Assembly (NCBI GenBank): GCA_022820925.1
Contig: JAJEEO010000005.1
Location: 1 to 58,909, forward strand
Length of the DNA: 58,909 bases
From: Acidimicrobiia bacterium
GTDB taxonomy: Bacteria > Actinomycetota > Acidimicrobiia > Acidimicrobiales > Poriferisodalaceae
Reading direction: 5' to 3'
Positions within the stretch are counted from its first letter, which is position 1. The number at the start of each line of letters is the position of its first letter. The notes beneath the pieces were generated by a model. The model was not told the DNA's origin and made no database searches. It was given only the letters and a program-made list of their open reading frames with translations. Made by a program: the position numbers and the translations under genes. Shown here piece by piece: positions 35,277 through 44,589 of the stretch.

Positions 35277-36275
35277 TCAGGATCGGCGCGAACGGGACCA
35301 AGCGTCAGCGGCGACCGCAACAAGAATCACAACGCCTTGGATGACTCGCTGCCAGATCGGGTCGACCTGGTGCAGGTTGAAGCCGTTGACCATGAAGGCG
35401 ATGAAGAGAGCGCCGAGCAGTGTCCTCCACACGGCACCGGTGCCGCCGGCGATCGATGTGCCGCCGACAACGATGGCGGCGATGACGCCGAAGACGAAGC
35501 TGAAGTCATCGGAGGGGGTGGCGCTGATCGTGCGGGAGGCCGCCACGACACCGGCCAGGCCGGCTGCGAGCCCCGACAGGGCGAAGACCGACACCACGAT
35601 GTGCCGGGTGCGCACACCTGCGAGCCGTGCCGCCTCAGCGTTCCCGCCTGTTGCGTACACGTGACGGCCGAAGCGGGTGCCTGCGAGCGCAATCCACGCC
35701 ACTGCCACCACGGCGAGCGAGATCCAGGTCGCTGTGGTCAGGCTCAGCACCCGAGTCCGTGCGATGTCCCGGAAGTTCTCGCTGACCGGTCTCAGGATGC
35801 TGCGCTCGCTCACGATGTAGCCCAGTCCGAACACGATGAACGACATGGCCAGCGTCGTGATGAATGAGTTGATGCGTGCGAACGCCACGATCGACCCGTT
35901 GGCGAGCCCCACCGCCAGACCGAAGGCGCACCCGGCAATCAGCGCTACCACCACCGAACCGGTGGCGTTCTCGACCCGCAGCGCAACCAGCGGCGCTACG
36001 ACCGCCACTGCGGCGATCGACACGTCGAAGCCGCCGGCGATCATGGTGAGCGTTGCGACCGAGGCTGCGATCAGCAGGGTCGCCTGCTGATCCAGCACAT
36101 TGCGCAGATTCGGAGCAGTCAGGAAGCCGTCTGTCGTGATGGCCAGCACGACGAAGAGCGCAAGGGTTACCCAGACGATGCCGAAACGCGCCAGCACGTT
36201 GAGCTGGTGCCTGGCACCCGATGTCGACGGAACGGATACTGCGGCATCGGCCACGGCAGGCCCCCCGGCTCTCAC
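35277..36275 (-). CDS. Sugar-type (RbsC-like) ABC transporter permease
   Basis: 332-residue inner-membrane permease with 8-10 hydrophobic segments. FDVSIAAVAVVAPLVAL and GLANGSIVAFARINSFITTLAM are the RbsC/XylH family blocks, and GRHVYATGGNAEAARLAGV is the cytoplasmic coupling region. Start GTG 36275 overlaps the ATPase stop (GTGA). Although called ribose-type, this class also carries autoinducers, purines and other ligands. The surrounding genes suggest uptake of a heterocycle rather than sugar. Confidence 0.9.
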   Translation of the reverse strand: MRAGGPAVADAAVSVPSTSGARHQLNVLARFGIVWVTLALFVVLAITTDGFLTAPNLRNVLDQQATLLIAASVATLTMIAGGFDVSIAAVAVVAPLVALRVENATGSVVVALIAGCAFGLAVGLANGSIVAFARINSFITTLAMSFIVFGLGYIVSERSILRPVSENFRDIARTRVLSLTTATWISLAVVAVAWIALAGTRFGRHVYATGGNAEAARLAGVRTRHIVVSVFALSGLAAGLAGVVAASRTISATPSDDFSFVFGVIAAIVVGGTSIAGGTGAVWRTLLGALFIAFMVNGFNLHQVDPIWQRVIQGVVILVAVAADAWSRSRRS

Positions 36276-37840
36276 GTCGCTGCGCTCAGGGAGGCTTCGC
36301 CGAAGGCATGGCGCAGCAACTCGGCCTCGTCAAGGTCAGGGTGGGTGAACTCGCCGACGAAGCTGCCGTCGCGCATCACCAAGATGCGATGGCACAGGCC
36401 CACCAGTTCCTCCAGCTCGGACGACACGACCAGTACAGCGAGACCGTCTGCGGCAGCGGATGCGATGAGGTCGTAGATGGCGCGCTTGGAGCCCACATCG
36501 ACGCCTCGGGTCGGCTCGTCGGCAATCAGCACCCGCAGCCCCGGCACCAGCCAGCGTGCGAAGAGGCACTTCTGCTGGTTGCCGCCTGACAGCAGCCGCA
36601 TGGGGGTTTCCATGCCGCCGTCGCGCACCCCGGCATCGGTGCTTGCGGCCAGGACGAAGCGGCGCTCGGCGATGCGGTTGACGACGCCCGCTCGGGTCAT
36701 CCGTTCCAGATGAGGCAGGCTGACGTTCTCGCGGACGCTGCGCTCAATCAGCAGCCCGTGGTCCTTGCGCGACTCAGGGATCAGGCCCACACCCGCTCGG
36801 ATAGCCCGGTCTGGACGCGAACCCCGCAGGGACTGTGTGCCAACCACCACTTCGCCGCCATCGCCGGGGTCCGCCCCATAGATCGCTCGCAAGAACTCGG
36901 TGCGACCTGAGCCGACCAATCCGGCGATGCCGACGATCTCACCGGCATCCACGTCGAGATCCAGGCCTGCCGGCGAGCCCACGCGGCCCGAACCTGCGCA
37001 CCGCAGTCCCCGCACACGCAGCGCGGGCATGCCAGCGAGGTCAGGCAGCGCAGGCTTCGGCGGGAACGTCGCGTCCAGCTCCCGGCCGATCATGGCCTCG
37101 ACCAGCGAATCAGCCGTCTCCGACGATGGAGTCGTGGTACGCACGACCCGCCCGTCGCGCATGATCGTCACCTCATCGGCCAACGCCAGCACCTCGTCCA
37201 GGAAGTGCGAGATGAACAGCACGGTGATGCCTTGGTCGCGCAGAGAACGGACCAAGCGGTGAAGCTGATCGCGCTCCGCAATCGAGAGCCGGGCCGAGGG
37301 CTCGTCCATCACCACCAACTCGGTACGGCGCGCAACTGCTCGCAGAATCTCGACGCACTGCTGGTCGGCGACGCTGAGGTCGCCCACCCGCGCGGCGGGA
37401 TCGACGTGGATGCCAGTGCGCTCAGCCAGCGCCCGGAACCTCCTGCGCGACTCCTGGGGTCGCACCCATCCCCACCGGGTGGCCTCCACGCCGAGGAACA
37501 CGTTGTCCACCACGGTGCGGTCGGGAACCAGCGCCAATTCCTGGGCAATGGCCGTGATGCCGGCGTCAACGGCGTGCCGCGGCGACCGAAACCGGACCGG
37601 CCGACCGTTCACAGCCACCGAACCGCTGTCGGGGCCGTACAGCCCCGAGATGACTTTGCCGACCGTGGACTTGCCCGCACCGTTCTCGCCGACGAGGGCG
37701 TGGATCGCGCCGCGGCGGACGGCGAGGTTCACGCCGTCCACCGCTTGCGTCGATCCGAATCGCTTGGAGACGCCCGTCAGCTCAATGTGGACCGGTGCTT
37801 GGACTGGGCCCTGAGCCGGCTCGACGATCACCCATCCCAC
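36272..37840 (-). CDS. Sugar-type (RbsA-like) ABC transporter ATPase, two NBDs
   Basis: 522 residues with two nucleotide-binding domains. NBD1: Walker A GENGAGKST (about 51), signature LSVADQQ, Walker B LVVMDEP. NBD2: degenerate Walker A GLVGSGRTE (normal in RbsA/MglA), signature LLSGGNQQK and Walker B VLIADEPTRGVDVGSK. It overlaps the binding-protein end by 13 nt and the permease start by 4, so the three transporter genes are coupled. Confidence 0.93.
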   Translation of the reverse strand: MGWVIVEPAQGPVQAPVHIELTGVSKRFGSTQAVDGVNLAVRRGAIHALVGENGAGKSTVGKVISGLYGPDSGSVAVNGRPVRFRSPRHAVDAGITAIAQELALVPDRTVVDNVFLGVEATRWGWVRPQESRRRFRALAERTGIHVDPAARVGDLSVADQQCVEILRAVARRTELVVMDEPSARLSIAERDQLHRLVRSLRDQGITVLFISHFLDEVLALADEVTIMRDGRVVRTTTPSSETADSLVEAMIGRELDATFPPKPALPDLAGMPALRVRGLRCAGSGRVGSPAGLDLDVDAGEIVGIAGLVGSGRTEFLRAIYGADPGDGGEVVVGTQSLRGSRPDRAIRAGVGLIPESRKDHGLLIERSVRENVSLPHLERMTRAGVVNRIAERRFVLAASTDAGVRDGGMETPMRLLSGGNQQKCLFARWLVPGLRVLIADEPTRGVDVGSKRAIYDLIASAAADGLAVLVVSSELEELVGLCHRILVMRDGSFVGEFTHPDLDEAELLRHAFGEASLSAAT

Positions 37841-38991
37841 TCCGCAGTGAACTGATCCACGTTGGCGGAAGTGACCAGACCCTCATCGAGGAAGTTGGCA
37901 TTGGGGTCGATGCCGCCGGTCATGGTGCCGTCGCGCAGGGCGGCGATCATCGCCTCCATCGCCAGGCGGCCTTCGCTCGCTGGCGCGTAGTACACGGTGG
38001 CGAACCAGCGCCCGTCGCGCACGCCTTCGATCGCAGGTGAGGAGCCGCCCAAGCCGATCAGGGCGACACCGTCGAGCTTGCCCTCGTCGGTCAGCACCAG
38101 CTCGACGCCCTGCAGCGATTGATCCGCGCCGACCACGACGTCGAACTCTGGCTGCGCCTGCAGGATGTCCTGGATGGCGTTGATGCCGCCCTCGGGCCCC
38201 AGGTAGAGGCCCTCGCCTTCAGCGACCACTTCGATGTTGGCGTGCCCGGCAACGGCGCTGTCGAAGCCCTGTCGCAGCGCCACGTCCAGCGGGATCCCCC
38301 GGATGCCGAACAGGTACACGACGCGACAGGGGTCGAGTCCCTCGCATGCCTGGATCGTGAGTCGGCCGGCGCGTTCGCCGGTCACAACCGGAGGCGCCAT
38401 CACCGAGGCTGCGATGCCGTCGACTTGCGGCTCGTTCGTCGAGAGATCGTCGCCGACGATCTGGTTGAAGAGCACGACCTGCAGGCCGCTTGCGAGCGCT
38501 GCCTCGACGTCGGGAACGAGCCCGGGTCCATTGAGCGCTACCAGGATGATGCCGTCGTACTGACCGCTGGCGATGGCGTCCTGCAGCTGGGTGGTTTGCA
38601 GCTCGGCGTTGAACTGGGCGTCGAACTCGACCAATTCGATGTTGTTCTCGTCCGCGAGCCGCTGCATCTCGCCGACTGATGCCAGCAGGAACGTGTTCGC
38701 CGAGCTGGCTGAGAGGTACGCGATGCGCCACGGCTCGGGATCGGGTTCGTCGGCCGGTTCGGCGGGTGCCGCGGTCGTTGCCGGGGCGCTGTCGTCTGCT
38801 TCAGGCGCGGCGGTGTCGCTGGTGGCGTCGGGCTCGTCGTCGCTCGCCGCGGGTTCCGCAGCGGTCTGCGTGGGCGCTGCGGTGACTTCGGTCGTTGCGC
38901 CGCCGTCGTCGTCGCCGTCGCCGCATGCGGCGGCAACGAGCATCAGCGCGAGCGCCGCGCCGAGCAGTCTCATCAAGGTGCGTGCCTTCAT
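37828..38991 (-). CDS. Periplasmic-binding (RbsB-like) lipoprotein
   Basis: 387 residues from ATG 38991. Lipobox LMLVAAACGDG, then an Asp/Ala/Pro/Thr-rich low-complexity linker (about 25-85), then a type I periplasmic-binding fold (RIAYLSASSANTFLLASVGEMQRLADEN; AIASGQYDGIILVALNGPGLVP). DVVVGADQSLQGVELVL and VALIGLGGSSPAI complete the second lobe. It heads the transporter part of the cluster. Ligand unknown, probably the hydantoin-like substrate of the enzymes upstream. Confidence 0.9.
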   Translation of the reverse strand: MKARTLMRLLGAALALMLVAAACGDGDDDGGATTEVTAAPTQTAAEPAASDDEPDATSDTAAPEADDSAPATTAAPAEPADEPDPEPWRIAYLSASSANTFLLASVGEMQRLADENNIELVEFDAQFNAELQTTQLQDAIASGQYDGIILVALNGPGLVPDVEAALASGLQVVLFNQIVGDDLSTNEPQVDGIAASVMAPPVVTGERAGRLTIQACEGLDPCRVVYLFGIRGIPLDVALRQGFDSAVAGHANIEVVAEGEGLYLGPEGGINAIQDILQAQPEFDVVVGADQSLQGVELVLTDEGKLDGVALIGLGGSSPAIEGVRDGRWFATVYYAPASEGRLAMEAMIAALRDGTMTGGIDPNANFLDEGLVTSANVDQFTAEWDG

Positions 38992-39139
38992 CGGATCCCC
39001 CCTCAGGGCCTCGTTCCGGCCTGTGGAGGCGAACGTAAGGAGGAGGACTTCGCCCCTCAATGGGCAGATCGCTGCGATTGGAGGCCCTAGTGGTGCAGAT
39101 CACGCATGCCCGAGGCGGGGCTTCACGTAAGGGAGGCAG
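38992..39139 (-). promoter_or_regulatory. Gap between oxidase and transporter genes
   Basis: 148 bp in a cluster otherwise almost without gaps. It probably carries a separate promoter for the transporter genes. I see the strong GGGGGG ribosome site for the binding protein but no clear -35/-10 pair. Confidence 0.35.
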
Positions 39140-40273
39140 CTAGACGGCAGCAAAGCGCTTTGGACTGAGTTGCGACTCGAGCGCCCCCAAGTGGCCCGCA
39201 GGAATCTCGCCCCCAATGAGCTCAGCCGTGAGCCGGGCAACAGCCGGCGCTGTCTGGATTCCGGTCCCGCCTTGGCCGGCGCACCAGAAGAATCCCGGCA
39301 CGTGCGGGTCGAATCCGACGACTGGGACGCGATCGGGCGAGAACGTCCGCAGTCCCGCCCATGTCGAGCGAACGGCTCGGATGGCGAGCGTGGTCGCCCG
39401 GTTGACGGCCTCGATGCCGAGCGCGACATCGACCTCGCGCGGCCGTGCATCGCCCGGTCGGTCAGGGTGCTCGTCGGCCGGAGATCCCAGCAGCTGCCCT
39501 GGCCCTTCGGGCTTGAAGTAGAAGCTCTCGTCGGCCGAGATAACGAGCGGCCAGTCGTCGCAGTCATGGCTCGTCGCGAAGGTGAAGACGGTCCTGCGGA
39601 GCGGGCGCATGCCGAGTCGGCGCGCACCTGCCAGTGCGGCCACCTCGTCGGTCCAGGCGCCGGCTGCGTTCACGACGACCCTGCACTGGATCTCGACCGC
39701 CTCGGTGCGCACCCGCCAGCCATCGCCAGCCGGGTCGAGGCCACGGACGCCGTGCTGCCGCAAGATCCTGACCCCACGCGAGCGGGCGCCTCTCACGTAT
39801 GCCTGATGCAGGCCCGCGACGTCGATGTCGAATCCACCGTGCTCCAGCACAGCCCCGGCAATCCATTCGGGGTCGAGTACCCCACACACCCGCAGCGCTT
39901 CGCTGACGTCGAGCCGGTCACAGGGCGTGCCGGTAGTGGCATTGGCTTGCAGCCGCTCCTCTAGATGAGCCTCGTGCCGTGCCGGAGCGATCCAGAGCAC
40001 GTTGCGCGGCAGCAGCACATCGCTGTCGGCGAGTCCATCGGCCCTCGAGTCCAGAAACTGCCGTGAGGCCGCGCTCAGCCGTCGATTGGTCGCTTCGCCG
40101 TACGAGGCCAGAAACTGGGCTGCGGAACGACCGGTGCTGTGCGCTGTCAGCGTCGGTTCGCGCTCCACCAGCGCCACCTCGTGGCCGGTCCCCGCGAGCT
40201 CAAAGGCAGCCGAGATGCCCGCTATGCCTCCGCCGATGACCACGACATCGGCCCCGTCTTGGGGGCCCGTCAC
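39140..40273 (-). CDS. FAD-dependent oxidoreductase (DAO family)
   Basis: 377 residues of the glycine/D-amino-acid oxidase family. The FAD fold is ADVVVIGGGIAGISAAFELA at the N-terminus with VALVEREP after strand 2; VVVNAAGAWTDEVAALAG is the conserved middle motif; GLRTFSPDRVPVVGFDP and FFWCAGQGGTGIQTAPA form the C-terminal cofactor contact. It overlaps the regulator's stop (ATGA). Probably oxidises an amino acid or N-substituted amino acid released from the ring compound. Confidence 0.88.
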   Translation of the reverse strand: MTGPQDGADVVVIGGGIAGISAAFELAGTGHEVALVEREPTLTAHSTGRSAAQFLASYGEATNRRLSAASRQFLDSRADGLADSDVLLPRNVLWIAPARHEAHLEERLQANATTGTPCDRLDVSEALRVCGVLDPEWIAGAVLEHGGFDIDVAGLHQAYVRGARSRGVRILRQHGVRGLDPAGDGWRVRTEAVEIQCRVVVNAAGAWTDEVAALAGARRLGMRPLRRTVFTFATSHDCDDWPLVISADESFYFKPEGPGQLLGSPADEHPDRPGDARPREVDVALGIEAVNRATTLAIRAVRSTWAGLRTFSPDRVPVVGFDPHVPGFFWCAGQGGTGIQTAPAVARLTAELIGGEIPAGHLGALESQLSPKRFAAV

Positions 40274-41856
40274 TGCTGGGTCCGGTCCAACCGGTGCTTG
40301 CGCATCACGAGCTGCAGGGCCAATCGCTGATCGGGATCCGCGAGATTGACGTGGAGCGCCTCGGAGATCCGGTCGATCCGCTTCATCACCGTGTTGCGAT
40401 GCACGCCGAGCATGGCCGCGGTGTTCGTGGCTGACGACTGGCAGTCCAAGTAGGCCTCCAGCGTCCGCAGCAGAGTCTCATCGGCATCGGTCGCCTCCAG
40501 CGGTGCCAGAAATGCGTCAACCACCCGGCCGAAATCAGCGGAGCCGTACCAACCCAGCATGATCCGCTGGATGCCGAGCTCGTCGATGTGGCGCACTGCG
40601 ACCCGCCGGCCGCCGGCACCAGCCAAGGTTGCGGCCTGGCGCGCATCGGTCAAGCTGGCACGCAGGCCCGGCAGTCCCGTCGCCGGCCGCCCCACCCCGC
40701 CGTGTGCCATGACATCGGCTGCCTCGTCGGTGAGTTGGGTGACCGCGTCCCGCAGCCGGCGCGTCATCGCACGGTATTCCTCGACGGGTGGCTCCGAGCG
40801 GGAGCTCACCCAGCCCGACCAGCCGTCGGTGCGCTCGATCAGCGGTCCGTCGATGCCGCAGGCGCTCAACAGCTCGCCCAGCGTGTCGGTGTTCACCAGC
40901 ACCCATGCCGCATCGACCGCGCCGGACACCTCGACGTGGAAGGCGGTTACCCATCCCGCGGCCGACCAGCCGACGGTGGCCATCTGCGCCAGCACGGTCT
41001 CATCGGGCAATTCGCCGCCGCCCACGATCTCGTTGAGCAGGGCCAACCGGTGACGAGCATCGCGTTCCATCACCAACCGGTCGCGGACCAGGTAGGCGCC
41101 GACCGCCCAAGACGCCACGCCCATCAGCTCCAGCCCGGTGCCCATGAAGGCCTCGTCGGCTGCGTCGAGCACACACACCAGCCAGAAGCGGGCCGGCTCA
41201 CCCGGCACCACGATCACGGGGCACGTCATCCCGGGTGCGCCGTCGCCGCCCACGCGGGGCGAGCTGAAGGCACTCTGGCGCAGCGCACCGGCTTCGACGG
41301 CGACATCAGGACCGGCAACCACCGCACCGGTGGCCTCGACCAGCGAGCACGGTCGGCCCAGCACGTCGGCCACAAGCGCCAGCGTGTCCGGCACGGTCTT
41401 GGTGCCCATCAGGCCATGCAGCAGCTTGGACACCATCGCTGCTTGACGGACGGTGGGCTGCAGTAGCAGTTCGCGTGCCGCAGCGGCCATCGACAGCACA
41501 TCGGGCGTGCTGACCTCGACGAGGGCCGTGGAGAAGCGATCGGCCAATCGCCGCGTGGCGAGTCCTGGTGTTGCGACGGCGTTGACCGCCACCAGTCCGG
41601 CACCGCTGCCGTCGCGCACGGCGCGCAGAGCGATGTCCAGCGCGTAGGAGTTCGGCGCCAGCGAGCTCGCGTCCAGCACCACCAGGAGTCCGCTGGAGAT
41701 CGGCGTCGTGCGGTCGCAGCGCTCGGTTACGGCGATATCGGCAACCACACTGTCGAGCCCTTTGGCACCGGCCACCACATGCGACTCGCCGAGCACGCCT
41801 GCCGCCAGCAGTTGCCGCAGGGTCAACGGTCGAGCTTGCGAGCTGAATTGCAACAC
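40270..41856 (-). CDS. PucR family transcriptional regulator
   Basis: 528 residues. The N-terminal PucR sensor region starts LTLRQLLAAGVLGESHVVAG and includes a conserved ERCDRTTPIS segment; the C-terminal HTH_30 domain shows LEAYLDCQSSATNTAAMLGVHRNTVMKRIDRI (shortened). PucR proteins sense purine-derived ring compounds and activate ureide/hydantoin-type catabolism. It lies inside the operon, so it very likely controls this cluster. Confidence 0.9.
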   Translation of the reverse strand: MLQFSSQARPLTLRQLLAAGVLGESHVVAGAKGLDSVVADIAVTERCDRTTPISSGLLVVLDASSLAPNSYALDIALRAVRDGSGAGLVAVNAVATPGLATRRLADRFSTALVEVSTPDVLSMAAAARELLLQPTVRQAAMVSKLLHGLMGTKTVPDTLALVADVLGRPCSLVEATGAVVAGPDVAVEAGALRQSAFSSPRVGGDGAPGMTCPVIVVPGEPARFWLVCVLDAADEAFMGTGLELMGVASWAVGAYLVRDRLVMERDARHRLALLNEIVGGGELPDETVLAQMATVGWSAAGWVTAFHVEVSGAVDAAWVLVNTDTLGELLSACGIDGPLIERTDGWSGWVSSRSEPPVEEYRAMTRRLRDAVTQLTDEAADVMAHGGVGRPATGLPGLRASLTDARQAATLAGAGGRRVAVRHIDELGIQRIMLGWYGSADFGRVVDAFLAPLEATDADETLLRTLEAYLDCQSSATNTAAMLGVHRNTVMKRIDRISEALHVNLADPDQRLALQLVMRKHRLDRTQQ

Positions 41857-41864
41857 TCTGGCTC

Positions 41865-42923
41865 CTAGACGCAGGCAGCCCCGGCGGCTCTATTCTCCGC
41901 GACCTCGTGCGGTCGGCGGGACGGCAGGTTGGCCAGGACGAAGTCGATCCAGTTGTCGCCCGCGACACGGCACGCGATCTCGGAGCCCAGTTTCGCCACC
42001 AGCAGCTCGACGAGTGACGCCAGATCGGCCGACGAGCGCAGCTCGTCCACCAGCGGCAGGCGGTCAGGATCGACGAGGCCTGCGCCCAGAATCGGGTCGA
42101 TCGTGTGCAGGAGATCGTCGATGAAATCCGGGCCCAGACCGACTGCCCCCTTGCCCGCGACGTCGAGCGCATGGGCAATGTGCGCCACGTAGTCGGCCAG
42201 CGCAGGCTGCTCATGAGCGAGGAAGCCGCCGAACGCGTTGATGCCGATGACGCCGCCAGCGACCGCGATCTGGCGCATCTGCTCGTCGCTGAGGTTGCGC
42301 GGGTGGCCGCACAGCGCCTGACACGACGAGTGGGTCGCCACGAAGGGACGGGTGGCGATGGCGGACACGTGGGCCACACCGGCTGCCGAGAGATGGCTCA
42401 CGTCGACGATGATCCCGAGGCGTTCCATTTCGGCCACAGCGTCAGTGCCGAGGCTGGTCAGCCCGGCGTCGGTGGCGGCCTCGCCGACGCCATCAGCCAT
42501 CATCGTGCGACGGTTCCACGTCATCGACATGCTGCGCACGCCCAGCCGGAAGAACGTCTCGAGGAGCTCGAGATCAGCGCCGAGCGGCTCGGAGCCCTCG
42601 AGGGCAAGCAGCAGCCCGATCCGGTTGGATTCCAGCGCCTGTTCAAGATCGGATGGGGTCTCGACGACGGCGACATCGGCAGCATGGATGTGAGCGATGC
42701 GTCGAGCTTCTTCGAGCAGCAGCAAGGCCCGCCGCAAGGCGCCCTCACCGACGTGCTGGTCCTCGGTGAAGATCGGCAGGAACTGCAGGTCCACGCCGCC
42801 CGAGCGCAGCTGGGGCAGCCAGTAGTCCCCGAAGGGGTCGGAGCGGCCGCGTTCTCGTTGATGCAGGACTGCGAGCAGCAGGTCGTTGTGAGCGTCGGCG
42901 ACGCGGACCCCGGCGTGGCTCAC
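41865..42923 (-). CDS. Membrane dipeptidase-like hydrolase (peptidase M19)
   Basis: 352 residues from GTG 42923, overlapping the hydantoinase stop by GTGA. The metal ligands are visible: H-x-D in VADAHNDLLL near the start, Glu in LALEGSEPLG, His in VDVSHLSAAGV, and VATHSSCQALCGHPRNLSDE with further ligands. M19 enzymes are zinc renal-dipeptidase-like and cleave dipeptides or cyclic amides. In this context it could hydrolyse an N-carbamoyl or dipeptide-like intermediate. Confidence 0.87.
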   Translation of the reverse strand: MSHAGVRVADAHNDLLLAVLHQRERGRSDPFGDYWLPQLRSGGVDLQFLPIFTEDQHVGEGALRRALLLLEEARRIAHIHAADVAVVETPSDLEQALESNRIGLLLALEGSEPLGADLELLETFFRLGVRSMSMTWNRRTMMADGVGEAATDAGLTSLGTDAVAEMERLGIIVDVSHLSAAGVAHVSAIATRPFVATHSSCQALCGHPRNLSDEQMRQIAVAGGVIGINAFGGFLAHEQPALADYVAHIAHALDVAGKGAVGLGPDFIDDLLHTIDPILGAGLVDPDRLPLVDELRSSADLASLVELLVAKLGSEIACRVAGDNWIDFVLANLPSRRPHEVAENRAAGAACV

Positions 42924-44524
42924 GCGGCGAGCGGCCCGACCGCCTTGACGATGACTCGGCACCCGCCGCCCGGAACGTACGTCATCGGGATCTCCATGAC
43001 GCTCGTGATCCGCACCTCGCCGGCGTTGGCACCGGCGCGGATGGCGGCGTCTGTTGCTTCCTCCCGGGCGCTGCGCAGGCAGTCCTCGCGGCTGGTGGCG
43101 TCGTAGCTGTACACCTTGTCGATCGATCCCGCGGCTTCGGCGATGGCCGCGCCGAACGCGTTCGCCACCGAATGATGCGGCGGCCAGATGACCTCGCTGA
43201 AACCAGACAGCTCCGCCGGGACCAGGTGGGCGCCGCCTCCCACTGCCATCAGCGGCAGCGGTGTGCTGGATGCCTTCATCCGCTCGCCCAGCACCGCGAT
43301 CCGCTCGTCGACCCAGGTGATCGCCGCCTCGCAGATCTCGTTCTCGACGCCGCCCAGCAGCGAGGGATCGCCGAACCCATCCAGCCGTCCCACGGCCAGC
43401 GACACATCGGACAGTGTCAGCGTGGGACCGCCCATGCACATCGCATCGCTGATGACCCGGTAGCCCACCGAGTCCGGACCGACCGTCACACCTCCGCCGT
43501 CGGCCTCGCCATCGTGCCGCACGATGGTGCCGCCGCCCAGGCCCACCGAGATCAGATCGGGCATGCGGAAGTTGGTGCGCACACCGCCGACTTCCACCGC
43601 GGCAGTGGACTCACGAGGAAAGCCGTTCACCAAGATGCCGATGTCTGCCGAGGTGCCGCCGACATCGATCACGAGCGCATCGGTGAGTCCCGCCAGCGCG
43701 CACGCGCCGCGCATCGAGTTCGTCGGGCCTGAGCCGACGGTGAGCACTGGGTAGCGATCTGCCTCCTCTACCGTCATCAGCGTCCCGTCGTTCTGGGTCA
43801 GGAAGCTCTCGACGTCGAGTCCGAGGTCGGCGAGCGTGTCACGGAAGCCGTTCACCACCCGCCTCGCGACCGTCAGCAGCGATGCATTGAGGATCGTGGC
43901 GTTCTCACGCTCGAGCAGGCCCAGCGACCCGACCGTGTGGCTCAGCGAGACTGGCAGATCGGCTCCGCATTCGGCTTCGATGATCGCGGCGGCTTGCAAT
44001 TCATGGTCGGTGCATGCCGGGCTGAATGCGCACGACACGGCAATGGCGGAGACGTCTCCCGCGCACTCGCCGGCGAACCGGCGGATGGCGTCTTCGTCGA
44101 GAGGTGCGATCGGCGTGCCGTCGTACTCGAAGCCGCCCTCGATGATCTGGCTGCGCCCGATGACCAGATCTCGCAAGTCTTGGGGCCAGTTGGCGCTGGG
44201 CCGTACGCCCAGCGATGAAGGCGCCGCCAGCCGGAGCACACCCACCCGGTCCAGGTCGCGGCGCCGGATAATGGCGTTGGTCGGGTGCGTCGTGCCCAGC
44301 ATGGCCTTGCCCAGCCGGGAGGTGTCGTCGATCTGGTCGATGACTGTGGTGATCGCATCGATGATGCCGTCGATGGGCTCGGGGGTGGTCGCGGTCTTCG
44401 TCTCGACGATGATGTGGCCGTTGCCGTCCACCACGACGGCATCGGTGTTCGTTCCCCCGACGTCGACGCCGAGCCGCAGGTCCTTCGAGGAAACGCGGAT
44501 CGAAGGATCTTCTCGCTGAGTCAC
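42920..44524 (-). CDS. Hydantoinase/oxoprolinase A family protein
   Basis: 534 residues. N-terminal LGVDVGGTNTDAVVVD is the actin-like ATP-binding phosphate loop of HyuA/OplahA proteins; GTTHPTNAI, CAFSPACTDHE and VIDVGGTSADIG are further conserved blocks. It is shorter than the two-domain A subunits (about 690), as is usual for forms paired with DUF917 proteins. No HyuB subunit is present. It is expected to open a hydantoin-like ring using ATP. Confidence 0.87.
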   Translation of the reverse strand: MTQREDPSIRVSSKDLRLGVDVGGTNTDAVVVDGNGHIIVETKTATTPEPIDGIIDAITTVIDQIDDTSRLGKAMLGTTHPTNAIIRRRDLDRVGVLRLAAPSSLGVRPSANWPQDLRDLVIGRSQIIEGGFEYDGTPIAPLDEDAIRRFAGECAGDVSAIAVSCAFSPACTDHELQAAAIIEAECGADLPVSLSHTVGSLGLLERENATILNASLLTVARRVVNGFRDTLADLGLDVESFLTQNDGTLMTVEEADRYPVLTVGSGPTNSMRGACALAGLTDALVIDVGGTSADIGILVNGFPRESTAAVEVGGVRTNFRMPDLISVGLGGGTIVRHDGEADGGGVTVGPDSVGYRVISDAMCMGGPTLTLSDVSLAVGRLDGFGDPSLLGGVENEICEAAITWVDERIAVLGERMKASSTPLPLMAVGGGAHLVPAELSGFSEVIWPPHHSVANAFGAAIAEAAGSIDKVYSYDATSREDCLRSAREEATDAAIRAGANAGEVRITSVMEIPMTYVPGGGCRVIVKAVGPLAA

Positions 44525-44589
44525 CTATTGTCTCCCGCTCTTGTTCGCTGCGCTCACGGGCCGCTCGGGCCCCGGCTTCGCCGTTCGGC